Notes under the pieces: generated by a model | What the model saw: the letters and a program-made list of their open reading frames with translations, nothing else | Told to the model about the DNA's origin: nothing | The model's database searches: none | Shown here: one piece after another, positions 28,378-36,830 of the stretch | How positions within the stretch are numbered: the stretch's first letter is position 1 | Layout of the letters: each line of letters starts with the position of its first letter | Position numbers and translations under genes: made by a program | NCBI GenBank assembly: GCA_031963405.1 | Contig: JASSUJ010000001.1 | Location: forward strand, 2,356,001-2,420,000 | Source of the DNA: JASSUD01 sp031963405 | GTDB taxonomy: Bacteria; Pseudomonadota; Gammaproteobacteria; Burkholderiales; Burkholderiaceae | Length of the DNA: 64,000 bases | Direction of reading: 5' to 3'

Positions 28378-28494
28378 CTCCTGTAGAGAAACACTGAATA
28401 AATCAAAAGCTGCGTTATATTTTCTTGCCATACAGCGCTATTGCCTGCGCCGGCATTTCTGGCTTGCGATTTATTCAAGGCTTCTTTAATTTGG
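28378..28494. repeat. Palindromic intergenic repeat between ahpC and ahpD
   Basis: The left end GAAACACTGAATAAATC pairs loosely with the right end GATTTATTCAAGGCTTC. The core has GCCGGCATTTC. The left end abuts the ahpD ribosome site. Confidence 0.6.
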
Positions 28495-28547
28495 CTTGGT
28501 TTTGGTGATGTTTTTCGTGCCAAATAGTTCATGCTTACTGTGCGCTT

Positions 28548-28590
28548 AGAACCTGTCTACGCTCTTTTAAAAAGATTGTAGACAGGTTCT
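28548..28590. repeat. Perfect hairpin, collapsed MITE or terminator
   Basis: The 13-base arms AGAACCTGTCTAC / GTAGACAGGTTCT are perfect inverted copies, with a second inner pairing TCTTTT / AAAAGA. The arm is the same 13 bases that end the longer element at 43056-43224. It lies 15 bases past the ahpC stop and could act as its terminator, though no U-run follows. Confidence 0.7.
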
Positions 28591-28604
28591 CACTACTTGC
28601 TCAT

Positions 28605-29153
28605 TTAAAGCGTGGCACCGCCAACTGTACGGTTACATGGACACAGCTCGTCGGTTTGCAAAGCATCGAGAATGCGCAAAATCTCTTGCGGATTACGGCC
28701 GACGTTCAAATTATTCACCGAAACATGCTGAATGATGTTGTTAGGGTCAACGATAAAAGTTGCACGTAGCGCAACGCCTGCTTCTTCGTCGCGTATGCCA
28801 AATTGATCGATCAAATCACCTCTCACATCACCAAAGGTATAGTGATTCAGCTTATCTAGATCTTTATGCTCACGACGCCAGGCGAGTTGAACAAATTCAT
28901 TATCGCTGCTACCACCCAGTAAAACGGCATCACGTTCTTCGAAGTCTTTCACGAGATTGTTGAATTCAACAATTTCAGTGGGGCAAACAAAGGTGAAGGA
29001 CTTAGGAAAGAAATAAATGATTTTCCATTTGCCTGGGAAGGATTCTTCAGTAATTGTTTCGAAGCCTGATTGGCCATTTTCTTCTGGATGATTGAAGCCG
29101 GGTTTGGCTGCTTCAATCGAAAACTCTTCAAGTTCATCGCCTACGGTTTTCAC
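28605..29153 (-). CDS. ahpC: Alkyl hydroperoxide reductase AhpC (peroxiredoxin)
   Basis: A 182-residue 2-Cys peroxiredoxin that reduces H2O2 and organic peroxides. The peroxidatic cysteine is in FTFVCPTEIVEF and the second cysteine region is DELCPCN near the C-terminus, the pattern of the AhpC type that works with AhpD rather than AhpF. ahpD follows on the same strand. The start is ATG at 29153. No oxyR is adjacent. Confidence 0.95.
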   Translation of the reverse strand: MKTVGDELEEFSIEAAKPGFNHPEENGQSGFETITEESFPGKWKIIYFFPKSFTFVCPTEIVEFNNLVKDFEERDAVLLGGSSDNEFVQLAWRREHKDLDKLNHYTFGDVRGDLIDQFGIRDEEAGVALRATFIVDPNNIIQHVSVNNLNVGRNPQEILRILDALQTDELCPCNRTVGGATL

Positions 29154-29592
29154 AGTGCTGCTCCTGAGATTAAAAATGATGATTTATGGTGGCTAGCTAG
29201 GGAAATTTTGCTTAACGCAGAGGGTGGTGTCATGCTTTACGGCCAGTACAACAAATACGCTGAGATGTACTGTCTGCGACGGCATTCTTTGCCTCTAACT
29301 TAGGCAGATCTTCGCTAAATGCCATCAAACTGTTCATCTGAAAAACTATAGATTTATAAAAAATTTTTATCAATAGGATTTATCCAACCCTATTTGAGTA
29401 AAGATAACATCTTAGCAATGTCGAGGTGTCATCGAAAAGATGGATAGCCAAATGGTAGCAGGGTTTGCGCTTGAAAATTCACCGATTCTTTTGCGGGTGA
29501 TAGCTTGAAGCTAGCAATTTGCGTTTCCAATGTATGACAAAAAATGCAGTGCATTCGTGCAGTACGCGTTGTGTCGTTTGGGATAGTAGAAG
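29154..29592. other. Intergenic region with one palindromic repeat
   Basis: Contains the repeat at 29196-29320 and otherwise only AT-rich DNA between ahpC and envZ. On the minus strand a run of T (TGCATTTTTTG near 29540-29550) after a weak hairpin may terminate envZ. Confidence 0.45.
29196..29320. repeat. Diverged palindromic repeat upstream of ahpC
   Basis: The left end reads AGGGAAATTTTGCTTAACGCAG and the right end CTAACTTAGGCAGATCTTCGC. The core has CCAGTACAACAAATACG, then TGTACTGTC and GGCATTCTTTGCC, matching other members. The ends are more decayed than in most copies. Confidence 0.5.
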
Positions 29593-30942
29593 TTAGCGGG
29601 CAGGGTAGATAGGAAAAGTTAAAGTCACTTCAAGCCCTGGCCCCGGGAGGCTATTTTTTAGCTGAATGGTGCCGTGGTAGCGATTGACTAAGCGCTGTAC
29701 GATGGCCATGCCAAGACCCGTGCCATCAGCTTGGCTACGTGCAGTGTCAGCGCGATAGAAGGGGCGCATAACCAGGTCGAGCTGAGCGTTGGGAATGCCA
29801 GGCCCGTTATCTAGCACGCAAAGTTCGGCGCGACCTTGGTGTACCGTAGTGATGACTGAAATGTGAGGTAGATTGTCATGGGCACTGCGTCCATATTTGC
29901 GCGCATTTTCTAGCAAATTGTCGATGATGCGGCGCATATCGGTCCAATCTGCTTCGATGACGACTGATTCAACTAAGTCGACCGTGATGTGCACCTTATC
30001 TTTGCTCGCGATGCGCGCGACGACTTCGCGCACGAGGAGGGACAATTCGACGGCCTCGGGCGCGCGCTGCACAGGGCGGGTATAGTCAAGAAAGCGACTA
30101 ATGATCATGTCCATTTGCTCAATGTCATTATTCATCGCTTTTTTAGTCGACTCATCTGCTGGACTCATTTCAGTTTCTAGTCGCAAGCGCGCAAGCGGCG
30201 TGCGCAGGTCGTGTGAGATGCCCGCCAGCATGAGCGTGCGGTCTGCTTCTAGTTGCTGAAGATCACGCACCATTTGGTTAAAGCTGCGGTTGGTTTCGGC
30301 GGCTACGCCAAGCCCGAGCTCAGGTAGTGGCTCTGGTGCTTGGCCTGAGCCGACTTTGCGGGCAGCGCGTGCAAGACGAGTGAAGGGGCGATTGACCAAG
30401 CTACTAATAAAGGCCGCGCCAAATAACGAAAGGGCGAGTGCAAAGCCCCCCCAACCAAGCCATTGCAAGCCAGTGACATTGTCGAGCTGATCGCGATTGA
30501 GGGCGACCCAATAATCATCGTCGTCGATTTTGAAACTAATCCATACGCCGGCAATATCATTCACCGCTTGCGCAATCACCGTTTCGTTGCCAAGACGCTT
30601 GCGAATATTGTCTTCAATTAATCGAGTGAGTGCCTCGTTAGGCTGCAGTTTGTATTTATCAGTGAGCTCGCGCGGGTAGACACGTACGCCTTCATTGCTC
30701 TCGAGGTCTTGCAACAAGGCACGGCGTAAATCTGGGTCGGAATAGAGGAGGGCGGTACGAGTTAGCTTAACGACGGAGACTAGTTGTAAGGCAATACGCT
30801 GCGCCCGTGGCTTGCGTTCAATCACGCGAAAGCTCTGGAACCAGGCCGCGAGGCTAAAAGTGATGAGTAACGCTATCAATAAAAAAGTGCGCCAAAATAG
30901 CCCGCCAGAAGCTAAAGGGAGATAACGTAAATTGATTCGCAT
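29593..30942 (-). CDS. envZ: EnvZ-type sensor histidine kinase
   Basis: A 449-residue inner-membrane sensor paired with OmpR. It has TM segment 1 near residues 12-35, a periplasmic domain (about 36-155), TM segment 2 near 160-182 (WLGWGGFALALSLFGAAFI) and a HAMP domain. The H-box is SHDLRTPLARLRLE, the N-box NLLENARKYG, and the G-boxes are DNGPGIP and GTGLGMAIVQRL. It lies 187 bases downstream of ompR, a rather wide gap for this pair, but on the same strand. Confidence 0.93.
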   Translation of the reverse strand: MRINLRYLPLASGGLFWRTFLLIALLITFSLAAWFQSFRVIERKPRAQRIALQLVSVVKLTRTALLYSDPDLRRALLQDLESNEGVRVYPRELTDKYKLQPNEALTRLIEDNIRKRLGNETVIAQAVNDIAGVWISFKIDDDDYWVALNRDQLDNVTGLQWLGWGGFALALSLFGAAFISSLVNRPFTRLARAARKVGSGQAPEPLPELGLGVAAETNRSFNQMVRDLQQLEADRTLMLAGISHDLRTPLARLRLETEMSPADESTKKAMNNDIEQMDMIISRFLDYTRPVQRAPEAVELSLLVREVVARIASKDKVHITVDLVESVVIEADWTDMRRIIDNLLENARKYGRSAHDNLPHISVITTVHQGRAELCVLDNGPGIPNAQLDLVMRPFYRADTARSQADGTGLGMAIVQRLVNRYHGTIQLKNSLPGPGLEVTLTFPIYPAR

Positions 30943-31129
30943 GGACCTGCTTGACTGATAAATCTTTAGCTAGGGGAGGCCTACCTAAATTGGGAGAAAG
31001 CATACCGACATAGACTGGCCGTTAGGCAAAGTACTCGCAGGTTGGGGCGACAAAGAAACACCCACATAGCCCACTCCTAATTACCACGGCAGCATGTTGG
31101 CGGGTTACGCATTTAATTCAATCATAGGC

Positions 31130-31855
31130 TTAGGTAGAACCCTCTGGAATAAATACATAACCCAGGCCCCAGACGGTTTGAATAAAGCGGGGGTTGCTTG
31201 GGTCAGGCTCAATGAGCTTGCGTAAGCGCGAAATTTGCACATCTAGGCTGCGATCAAAAACTTCGTATTCGCGCCCGCGTGCGAGCTCCATCAACTTTTC
31301 TCGTGACAGAGGGTGGCGCGGGTGCCGGGCAAAAACTTTAAGCACCGAAAATTCGCCAGTGGTAAGCGAAATTTCATGTTGATTTTTAGTCAAGGTGCGG
31401 GTGGCGAGGTTGAGTACAAACTCCCCAAATTTAAAAACTTCTGCCGTTTCAGAAGGCGCACCTGGTAATTCTGAAGGAGCACGCCGTCGCAGTACTGCAT
31501 GGATGCGCGCGACTAATTCGCGTGGATTAAAAGGCTTAGGTAGGTAATCATCTGCCCCCATTTCCAGGCCAACGATACGATCAATATCTTCACCTTTAGC
31601 GGTGAGCATGATGATAGGCGTACGATCATTGCTGCCACGCAGGCGGCGACAAATCGATAAACCATCTTCGCCGGGCAGCATCAAATCAAGCACCACCAAA
31701 TCAAAATGCTCCCTGACCCAAAGCTTATTCATCGATGGGGCGTTTTCAGCTACGTACACATTAAACCCTTGCTCGCCTAAGTAACGGCGCAGCAGATCAC
31801 GCAGCCGTGGATCATCATCTACGACGAGTATTTTTGAGGGATTTTTGGTTTCCAT
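31130..31855 (-). CDS. ompR: OmpR-family response regulator
   Basis: A 241-residue regulator: receiver domain with the acidic pair VDDDPRLRDLL and phosphoacceptor Asp in DLVVLDLMLPGEDG, conserved Thr and Lys (LTAKGED, LPKPFNPREL), then a winged-helix DNA-binding domain (DVQISRLRKLIEPDP, TVWGLGYVF). The sequence reads as the true OmpR branch and is next to envZ. It likely controls porins and envelope genes. Confidence 0.94.
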   Translation of the reverse strand: METKNPSKILVVDDDPRLRDLLRRYLGEQGFNVYVAENAPSMNKLWVREHFDLVVLDLMLPGEDGLSICRRLRGSNDRTPIIMLTAKGEDIDRIVGLEMGADDYLPKPFNPRELVARIHAVLRRRAPSELPGAPSETAEVFKFGEFVLNLATRTLTKNQHEISLTTGEFSVLKVFARHPRHPLSREKLMELARGREYEVFDRSLDVQISRLRKLIEPDPSNPRFIQTVWGLGYVFIPEGST

Positions 31856-32066
31856 TAAATTGTCTTTGCGCTTGACTATGATGGTGTCAGTTGAATGGTG
31901 AGAGAGTCGTTAAAATTTGAAAAGCGGCGTTTGCGCTAAGTGTTACGTAGAAAATAGCCTAAGCGGCAAAGTACTGCAAGCTACTTTGCCGTACTTAATT
32001 GTAGTAATGAGCATAATTTTCCACTCAACAAAATAAAGATCAGTTAGAATGGCGCCCAGTCTAAAT

Positions 32067-32153
32067 GCGAGGGTGGCGAAATTGGTAGACGCACCAGGTT
32101 TAGGTCCTGACGCCAGAAATGGTGTGCGGGTTCGAGTCCCGCCCCTCGCACCA
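32067..32153 (+). tRNA. tRNA-Leu (UAG)
   Basis: The acceptor stem GCGAGGG / CCCTCGC closes fully, with discriminator A and an encoded CCA at 32151-32153. The anticodon stem CCAGG / CCTGA region holds the anticodon TAG at 32101-32103 (reads CUA). The long variable arm (CGCCAGAAATGGTGTG) is the class II type of tRNA-Leu. The T arm is GCGGGTTCGAGTCCCGC. Integrase remnants lie downstream, so this was probably an integration site. Confidence 0.97.
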
Positions 32154-32354
32154 ACAAATCCTTATAAATCAAGCACTTACGATTTTATGGAAGTCGTTTT
32201 CTCCCCTAGAATTCGGTAGAATTCGGTAGAGAAAGACAGCTTTTTGCCAGCATTTTTTTAGCAAAAATATACAGTAATTTTATTACCTCACTCCCCCGTT
32301 AGTAGCTAAGACTAATAAATATAACTAACGAGTTACTTTTCGGCCTCTGGGGTG

Positions 32355-32510
32355 TTTTAATAATCCGGATATTCCATAAAAGCTTTCTCAGCGAAAACTG
32401 CAATAGCTTTTTCTCCCGCTTTTTCATCTGCTGAGGGCATCCAGCAGCCATAGCGACGAGCTATCATCGTCGAATCCCAATGCTCCATCTCTGCGTAACC
32501 CATATGAGAT
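32355..32510 (-). pseudogene. Tyrosine integrase C-terminal remnant
   Basis: On the minus strand this reads EMEHWDSTMIARRYGCWMP, then SADEKAGEKAIAVF and a stop. That matches the C-terminal end of phage/ICE tyrosine integrases (the typical QMGH..W.MI.R.YGRWMP..D..AG pattern), including the catalytic tyrosine region. Everything upstream is lost or scrambled. A related scrap lies at 34668-34725. Confidence 0.65.
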
Positions 32511-32524
32511 GTCCGTCAGCCGAT

Positions 32525-32635
32525 AGCTTCATTATTTTCTTCAAACAGTAGCCAATCAAATAACGCAGGATGAAAATCCTGCGCATAGTAGATTAACTTC
32601 TGCCATTTAGGATTAGAAAAGAAGTCTTCCTCACC
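32525..32635 (-). pseudogene. Short coding remnant of unknown family
   Basis: The minus strand reads EEDFFSNPKWQKLIYYAQ, then DFHPALFDWLLFEENNEA and a stop. Protein-like and ends cleanly, but I recognise no family and there is no start. It lies between the integrase remnant and the repeat gene. Confidence 0.35.
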
Positions 32636-32652
32636 TACCTATTTCTTCGCTC

Positions 32653-33588
32653 TTAAGCAAGTATTGCTATATGGGGAACGGCGGATAATCCAAAAGCTTT
32701 CGTAGCGTTTTTTAATGCTTCTTCGGCTTCTTTTTTTGCTTGCCCGAATATTTTTTCGCCAGCTTTATTAGAAAATTGGAGCCAGCGAGTTTGGGGTATA
32801 GATGCGCTAATGTCAGAAGCGCGCCGATGTTGTGTCGGTTGTTTGTTCGGTGTTGCCTGTCTGTCCTCAGGCCTATAAGCATAGCGCCAAAGAGGTTTGG
32901 ATTGAGATACTTCAGTGGTAGAAGCGCGTCGCCGTTGTGTTGATTGTTTGTTCGGCATTGCCTGTCTGTCCTCAGGCCTATAAGCATAGCGCCAAAGAGG
33001 TTTGGATTGAGATACTTCCGTGGTAGAAGCGCGTCGCCATTGTGTTGATTGTTTGTTCGGCGTTGCCTGTCTGTCATCTAGCCTATAAGCGCAGCGCCAA
33101 AGAGGTTTGGGTTGAGATACTTCCGTGGTAGAAGCGCGCCGCCGTTGTGTTGATTGTTTATTCGGCGTTGCCTGTCTGTCATCTAGCCTATAAGCATAGC
33201 GCCAAAGAGGTTTAGATTGAGATGCTTCAGTCGTAGAAGCGCGCCGCCGTTGCGTCGGTTGTTTATTCAGCGTTGCCTGTTTGTCAGCTGGGCTGGAAGC
33301 TTGAGACGAAAGCGCTTTAGGTTGAGATGCGATGAGGTCATAAGAGCGCTGCCGTTGTATCGGTTGTTTACTCGACGTCGCAGGTATATCGAAACTTTCT
33401 ATTTCTTGTCGATAGTACTTATCTTTTCCATCAATCCTATACTCACAAAATTCCCAGGCAATAGTAAGCTTTTTAGAAGCAGGTTTCTCTGAAGAAGTGT
33501 TTGTTACAGACGGAGTGGGGAGTTCACTAAGATCGGTGAAGGCAGTATATCGGCGGACAAACTGGGGAGGGACGGCTGAGACTGACAT
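32653..33588 (-). CDS. Repeat-containing orphan protein (paralogue 1)
   Basis: A 311-residue protein I do not recognise. The N-terminus (MSVSAVPPQFVRRYTAF) has no Sec signal. The middle (about residues 85-255) is five imperfect 35-residue tandem repeats, each with DRQATPNKQSTQRRRAS, then TTEVSQSKPLWRYAYR. The repeats are basic and rich in Gln/Ser/Arg. The C-terminus (FGQAKKEAEEALKNATKAF) is a short helix shared with the next gene, 33840-34412, which is a paralogue with fewer repeats. Possibly a secreted DNA- or protein-binding effector; unproven. Confidence 0.65.
   Translation of the reverse strand: MSVSAVPPQFVRRYTAFTDLSELPTPSVTNTSSEKPASKKLTIAWEFCEYRIDGKDKYYRQEIESFDIPATSSKQPIQRQRSYDLIASQPKALSSQASSPADKQATLNKQPTQRRRASTTEASQSKPLWRYAYRLDDRQATPNKQSTQRRRASTTEVSQPKPLWRCAYRLDDRQATPNKQSTQWRRASTTEVSQSKPLWRYAYRPEDRQAMPNKQSTQRRRASTTEVSQSKPLWRYAYRPEDRQATPNKQPTQHRRASDISASIPQTRWLQFSNKAGEKIFGQAKKEAEEALKNATKAFGLSAVPHIAILA
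32815..33340. repeat. 105-bp tandem repeats in the repeat-containing gene
   Basis: About five units of 105 bases (35 codons). The word GTAGAAGCGCG recurs at about 32919, 33024, 33128 and 33233. Units 1-4 are nearly identical, so the array is likely to vary in length by slippage or recombination. Confidence 0.85.
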
Positions 33589-33839
33589 AGAATTTGCGTG
33601 CTAAGAATAAGAGGGTGTAAGGTTCGAGCAAGAATGGTTTACTTGTCTTGGTTGCTGTGCTGGCGGCTTGGTTCAATTGACAAGCGTGTCTTCATTTCAT
33701 GCAAATGAAATTAGGAGCGAGGCGTGCAATCATACAAGCCCTTACCCTGGCTCTTAAATTGGAATTTTCTTATTTTGGCAAGCGCATTTTTTTGTAAAAA
33801 ATGCGCGGTGAGAGATTAAGTAACGAAGCTTCTTCGCTC

Positions 33840-34412
33840 TTAAGCAAGTATTGCTATGGGAAGGGCAGAGGAATCTAATGGCTTAGGCCAGCTATATAAC
33901 CCCAAAGCTTTCATAGCTGCATTTAATGCTTCTTCAGCGTTTTTTTCGGCTTTCCCGAATATTTCTGCGTCAGCTTCATTAGAAGAGTGGAGCCAGCGAG
34001 TGTTTGGGGTAGATGCGCTAATGTCAGGTTTATTAGAGGTTTGGGGCCAGCGAGTTTTGGATTTAGATGCGGCGTCAATGCCATACGAGCGCTGCCGTCG
34101 TGTCGGTTGTCCTTGCGCAGTTGTAATGGTAGGTACAGTGATAGGTGCGACTATAGGTACAGTGAGGGATGAAGCTATAGATGAGGTTATAGGTACGGAT
34201 ATAGTGAATTTTTCTGTCTCGCGTTTATAGCACTTACCCTTACCTTTTTCCTCGTCTGTATCCTTATAAAACTCCCAGTGAATAATAACCTCTTGAAGAG
34301 TAGATTGTTCTGAAGCAGTATTGGTTACAGAGGAAGCGCATAGTTCTCTGCCAAGCGTCCCGAAGGAAGGGTAGGGGCGGTCAGGGGGGCGGGGAATGAC
34401 TGAGAATGACAT
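33840..34412 (-). CDS. Repeat-poor orphan protein (paralogue 2)
   Basis: A 190-residue paralogue of 32653-33588. It shares the N-terminal MSFSVIPRPPDRPYPSF-type start, the block WEFYKDTDEEKGKGKCYKRE (compare WEFCEYRIDGKDKYYRQE in paralogue 1), the QRSYG motif and the C-terminal FGKAEKNAEEALNAAMKAL helix. Instead of the 35-residue array it has a Thr/Val/Ile/Pro stretch and two copies of a TRWP.TSN/TRWLHSSN motif. Function unknown. Confidence 0.6.
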   Translation of the reverse strand: MSFSVIPRPPDRPYPSFGTLGRELCASSVTNTASEQSTLQEVIIHWEFYKDTDEEKGKGKCYKRETEKFTISVPITSSIASSLTVPIVAPITVPTITTAQGQPTRRQRSYGIDAASKSKTRWPQTSNKPDISASTPNTRWLHSSNEADAEIFGKAEKNAEEALNAAMKALGLYSWPKPLDSSALPIAILA

Positions 34413-35415
34413 AGAATTTGCGTACTAAGAATAAGAGAGTGTAAGTTTTGAGCAAGAATGGTTTACTTGTCTTTATTGCTGTGCTGGTTGCTTGGTTGAA
34501 TTGGCAAGCGTGTCTTCATTTCATGTAAATGAAATTGAGAAAGAGACAACTATCATACAAGCTTCTTTCCCGTCTCTTAAATGGGAATTCTCTTATTTTG
34601 GCAATAGCATTTCTTTGTAAGAAAAAATGCGCGGTGAGGGATTAAATAACGTAGTGAATAAGAGAGATTCGGACGACGAGCTATCACCGTTCAATTCCAA
34701 TGTCCTATCTGCTGTGTTATTGCTCACTACTTACAAATGCAGATTGTCACGGCTCAACTAAAGCTCGCTAACCCGCAAACGTGAGTCGCTATGCAATTGG
34801 AGGCGTCTTATCTAGAGCGCATTAGCGTCCTCCAAGAGAAAACGACATCATCAAAAGAGCTGCCTAGCTAGGTGGTGGCATATGATGCTCGTCGCTTTGG
34901 CGTTAAGGTTGGCTTTGTTTGTGTGTAAAGTGCGTTGTAATTTTCTTACATTAATAAAAATTATTTATTGCTGATTGCAGCTAGCACAGCAGATTGAATG
35001 TATGTGTTATCTATAAAAATAAATATGATAGGCATTGTAAATTCAATATAGGTAAATCCCATCCTTTCCACCGCTAGAGCAGAGTCTGATGCTTTTAGCA
35101 TCATCTATCGTTTGCCTGTTTTACTGTGTAATTCTCCTTTTTTCCACAAATTTTTCATTCGTCGCACTAAGTTATTTATCTAAGGTTTTAATACGATTTT
35201 TAAAGGGTGCTGGAGCTGAGTATTGACACAGTTTTTTTCGCTTCTAGAATGTCTTACCTTATCTAGTCACAGCATTTATGATGCATCTTCAATATGATTT
35301 AGAGATAAATAATTAAGGTTGTGTGTTTTAAAGGCAATTCGTCGATCATTACTGTTGTTAACGCTCAAACCAGTCTAGAAAATCTTGCACTGCTTTTTAC
35401 AGCTATTCTTTAGAA
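34413..35415. other. 1-kb gene-free region after the duplicated genes
   Basis: The first 240 bases repeat the upstream region of paralogue 1. 34668-34725 carries a second integrase scrap. From 34740 to 35415 I see short protein-like fragments with stops but no recognisable family, and AT-rich DNA before the glycosyltransferase. Confidence 0.45.
34668..34725 (-). pseudogene. Second tyrosine integrase scrap
   Basis: The minus strand reads QIGHWN, a stop, then TVIARRPN, which aligns with EMEHWDSTMIARRYG of the remnant at 32355-32510. The DNA shares CGACGAGCTATCA with that copy. It marks the far side of the tandem duplication. Confidence 0.5.
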
Positions 35416-36273
35416 ATGCATAGGCAGATTTTTTTGTTGCGGTACGCAGAGCACAATCTTTCATCATCAATTATGACCATACCTCGTCACCTTTCTGTCA
35501 TTGTCGCGACCTACAATAGGCCTGATGCTTTGCAGGCTGTCATTGAAGGGCTATTGGCTCAAACTGACAGAAATTTTGAAATTATTATTGCTGATGACGG
35601 CTCTTCAAGCGAAACTCGATTACTTATTGAGTCTTTTGCCCAGCAATCTGAAATAGCAATACATCATGTTTGGCAGCCTGATGAAGGTTTTCAGCTTGCT
35701 GCCATCCGCAATAAAGGTATAGCAGCCTCAACTGGCGATTATTTGGTTTTTCTAGATGGAGATTGTGTGCCGCAGCGAGATTTTGTTGCGCAGCATCGTC
35801 GGCTGGCGGAAAAGGGCTACCTTGTTACGGGCAGCCGGATTTTGCTCGAACGCGACTTCACTTATAAAGTTTTGTCAGTGAAAACAAAAATCCACGAAAT
35901 TTCACGTCTTGATTGGTTTCTCAGCCGTATTCGGCATAAGGTAAATAAATTTCTACCGCTACTGAAAATTCCTGTTGGGCCAATCAGAAAAATTAAATCT
36001 CATTCTTTGCGTGGTATCAAAGGCTGCAATTTAGCCGTCTGGCGTGATGACTGTCAGCGCATCCATGGTTTTGATGCAGACTTTATTGGTTGGGGACATG
36101 AAGATCGTGATTTCGTGACTCGCTTATATCAAGCAGGGTTAAAACGTAAACGCGGATTTTTTACCACTGAAGTATTTCATCTCTGGCATCAACAGGCAGA
36201 TCGTCAGGCTGAGGCTGAGAACCTGCAGAGGGTGGAAAACAAGGTTCAGTTTTTAAAATCTATTCACCTGTAA
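35416..36273 (+). CDS. Family 2 glycosyltransferase
   Basis: A 285-residue GT-A-fold glycosyltransferase. It has the N-terminal VIVATYNRPDALQAVIEGLL and ADDGSS nucleotide-binding block, the metal-binding FLDGDCVP (DxD-type), and GFDADFIGWGHEDRDFVTRL, the galactosyltransferase-type C-terminal motif. It probably adds a sugar to LPS core or another surface glycan; donor and acceptor are unknown. The ATG at 35473 (MTIPRHLSVIV) is an equally possible start, and neither has a strong ribosome site. It stands alone. Confidence 0.85.
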   Translation: MHRQIFLLRYAEHNLSSSIMTIPRHLSVIVATYNRPDALQAVIEGLLAQTDRNFEIIIADDGSSSETRLLIESFAQQSEIAIHHVWQPDEGFQLAAIRNKGIAASTGDYLVFLDGDCVPQRDFVAQHRRLAEKGYLVTGSRILLERDFTYKVLSVKTKIHEISRLDWFLSRIRHKVNKFLPLLKIPVGPIRKIKSHSLRGIKGCNLAVWRDDCQRIHGFDADFIGWGHEDRDFVTRLYQAGLKRKRGFFTTEVFHLWHQQADRQAEAENLQRVENKVQFLKSIHL

Positions 36274-36830
36274 TATCTGGCGGCTGCGAGGCAGCCCCAA
36301 CGATATCTAAAATCATAGGCAAGGCACAGGCAGCTGTGCTGCGCGCAACTGATAAATGCCACTTCAGTACGCTTAGCTTTGAAATTCTGTGTATCAATTT
36401 TGCACTCCGCCTCTTGCCAGGTTCGCCCTGAGGCTTGGAGTCGACATCATTAGAAATAAGTCTACTCAATCCCATTCCATCAATATTCCAAAGGCCGTGA
36501 TCTGAATTCGCTTGAAGTTCGGCATCCGTGTGTAAGTCTATTTAAGTAAAGGTCCCTGCAGAGCGCGCCTTCACTGCTTGGCGACCTTTGTGGCATTGCT
36601 GAAATGAGTGCTACTTATTTCTTACTTCATTGCATTTGTCTTAAGCAAGATTGGTGCATCCTTCCATTTTTTATATATAATAATTCTCATTAACTTTTGA
36701 TATCTATTATCATCTTGGGTAGGGTGATTTCTTAGTTAACGCGCATCAATTTGTATCGATGCGGTGAAATTCGCCATTCCTCTTATTCCGTATTCATTAC
36801 TCAACTCTCAAATTTTTTAAAGGATTGCTG
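36274..36830. other. Intergenic region with possible remnant and Fur box
   Basis: A minus-strand open frame at 36260-36545 (DHGLWNIDGMGLSRLIS, KPQGEPGKRRSAKLIHR) is protein-like but unrecognised and lacks a good start. 36676-36697 resembles a Fur box (separate entry). The rest appears to be the leader of the outer-membrane gene. Confidence 0.4.
36676..36697. promoter_or_regulatory. Possible Fur box
   Basis: ATAATAATTCTCATTAAC is close to the common Fur-site form GATAATAATTCTCATT. It lies about 135-155 bases upstream of the outer-membrane barrel gene start, in an AT-rich stretch that could hold the promoter. It suggests iron control. Confidence 0.45.

Larger units (their letters stand above)
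32154..32652. other. tRNA-proximal region with decayed integrase and direct repeat
   Basis: A short direct repeat (TAGAATTCGG twice, 32208-32230) lies 55 bases past the tRNA. 32345-32640 carries coding remnants annotated separately. No intact gene seen, and no second copy of the tRNA 3' end was found in the window. Confidence 0.5.
32643..34650. repeat. Tandem duplication of gene plus upstream region
   Basis: Unit 1 (about 32643-33830) and unit 2 (about 33831-34650) begin with the same TCTTCGCTCTTAAGCAAGTA, contain paralogous minus-strand genes, and share about 230 bases of upstream DNA (for example AATGGTTTACTTGTCTT, and GTGTCTTCATTTCATG before AAATGAAATT). The two differ mainly in the number of internal 105-bp repeats. 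Confidence 0.7.

Noticed and set aside
32815..33340. Regular 105-bp repeats, considered as a CRISPR array
   Set aside because: The units are contiguous in an open frame without unique spacers, so they are coding repeats.
34740..34910. Possible gene fragment (reads ANPQT then MQLEASYLERISVLQEK)
   Set aside because: Interrupted by stops on both strands and matches nothing I know.
36260..36545. Minus-strand open frame after the glycosyltransferase
   Set aside because: Protein-like but unrecognised, no ribosome site, and it overlaps the end of the glycosyltransferase gene. Could be a pseudogene; not supported enough to call.
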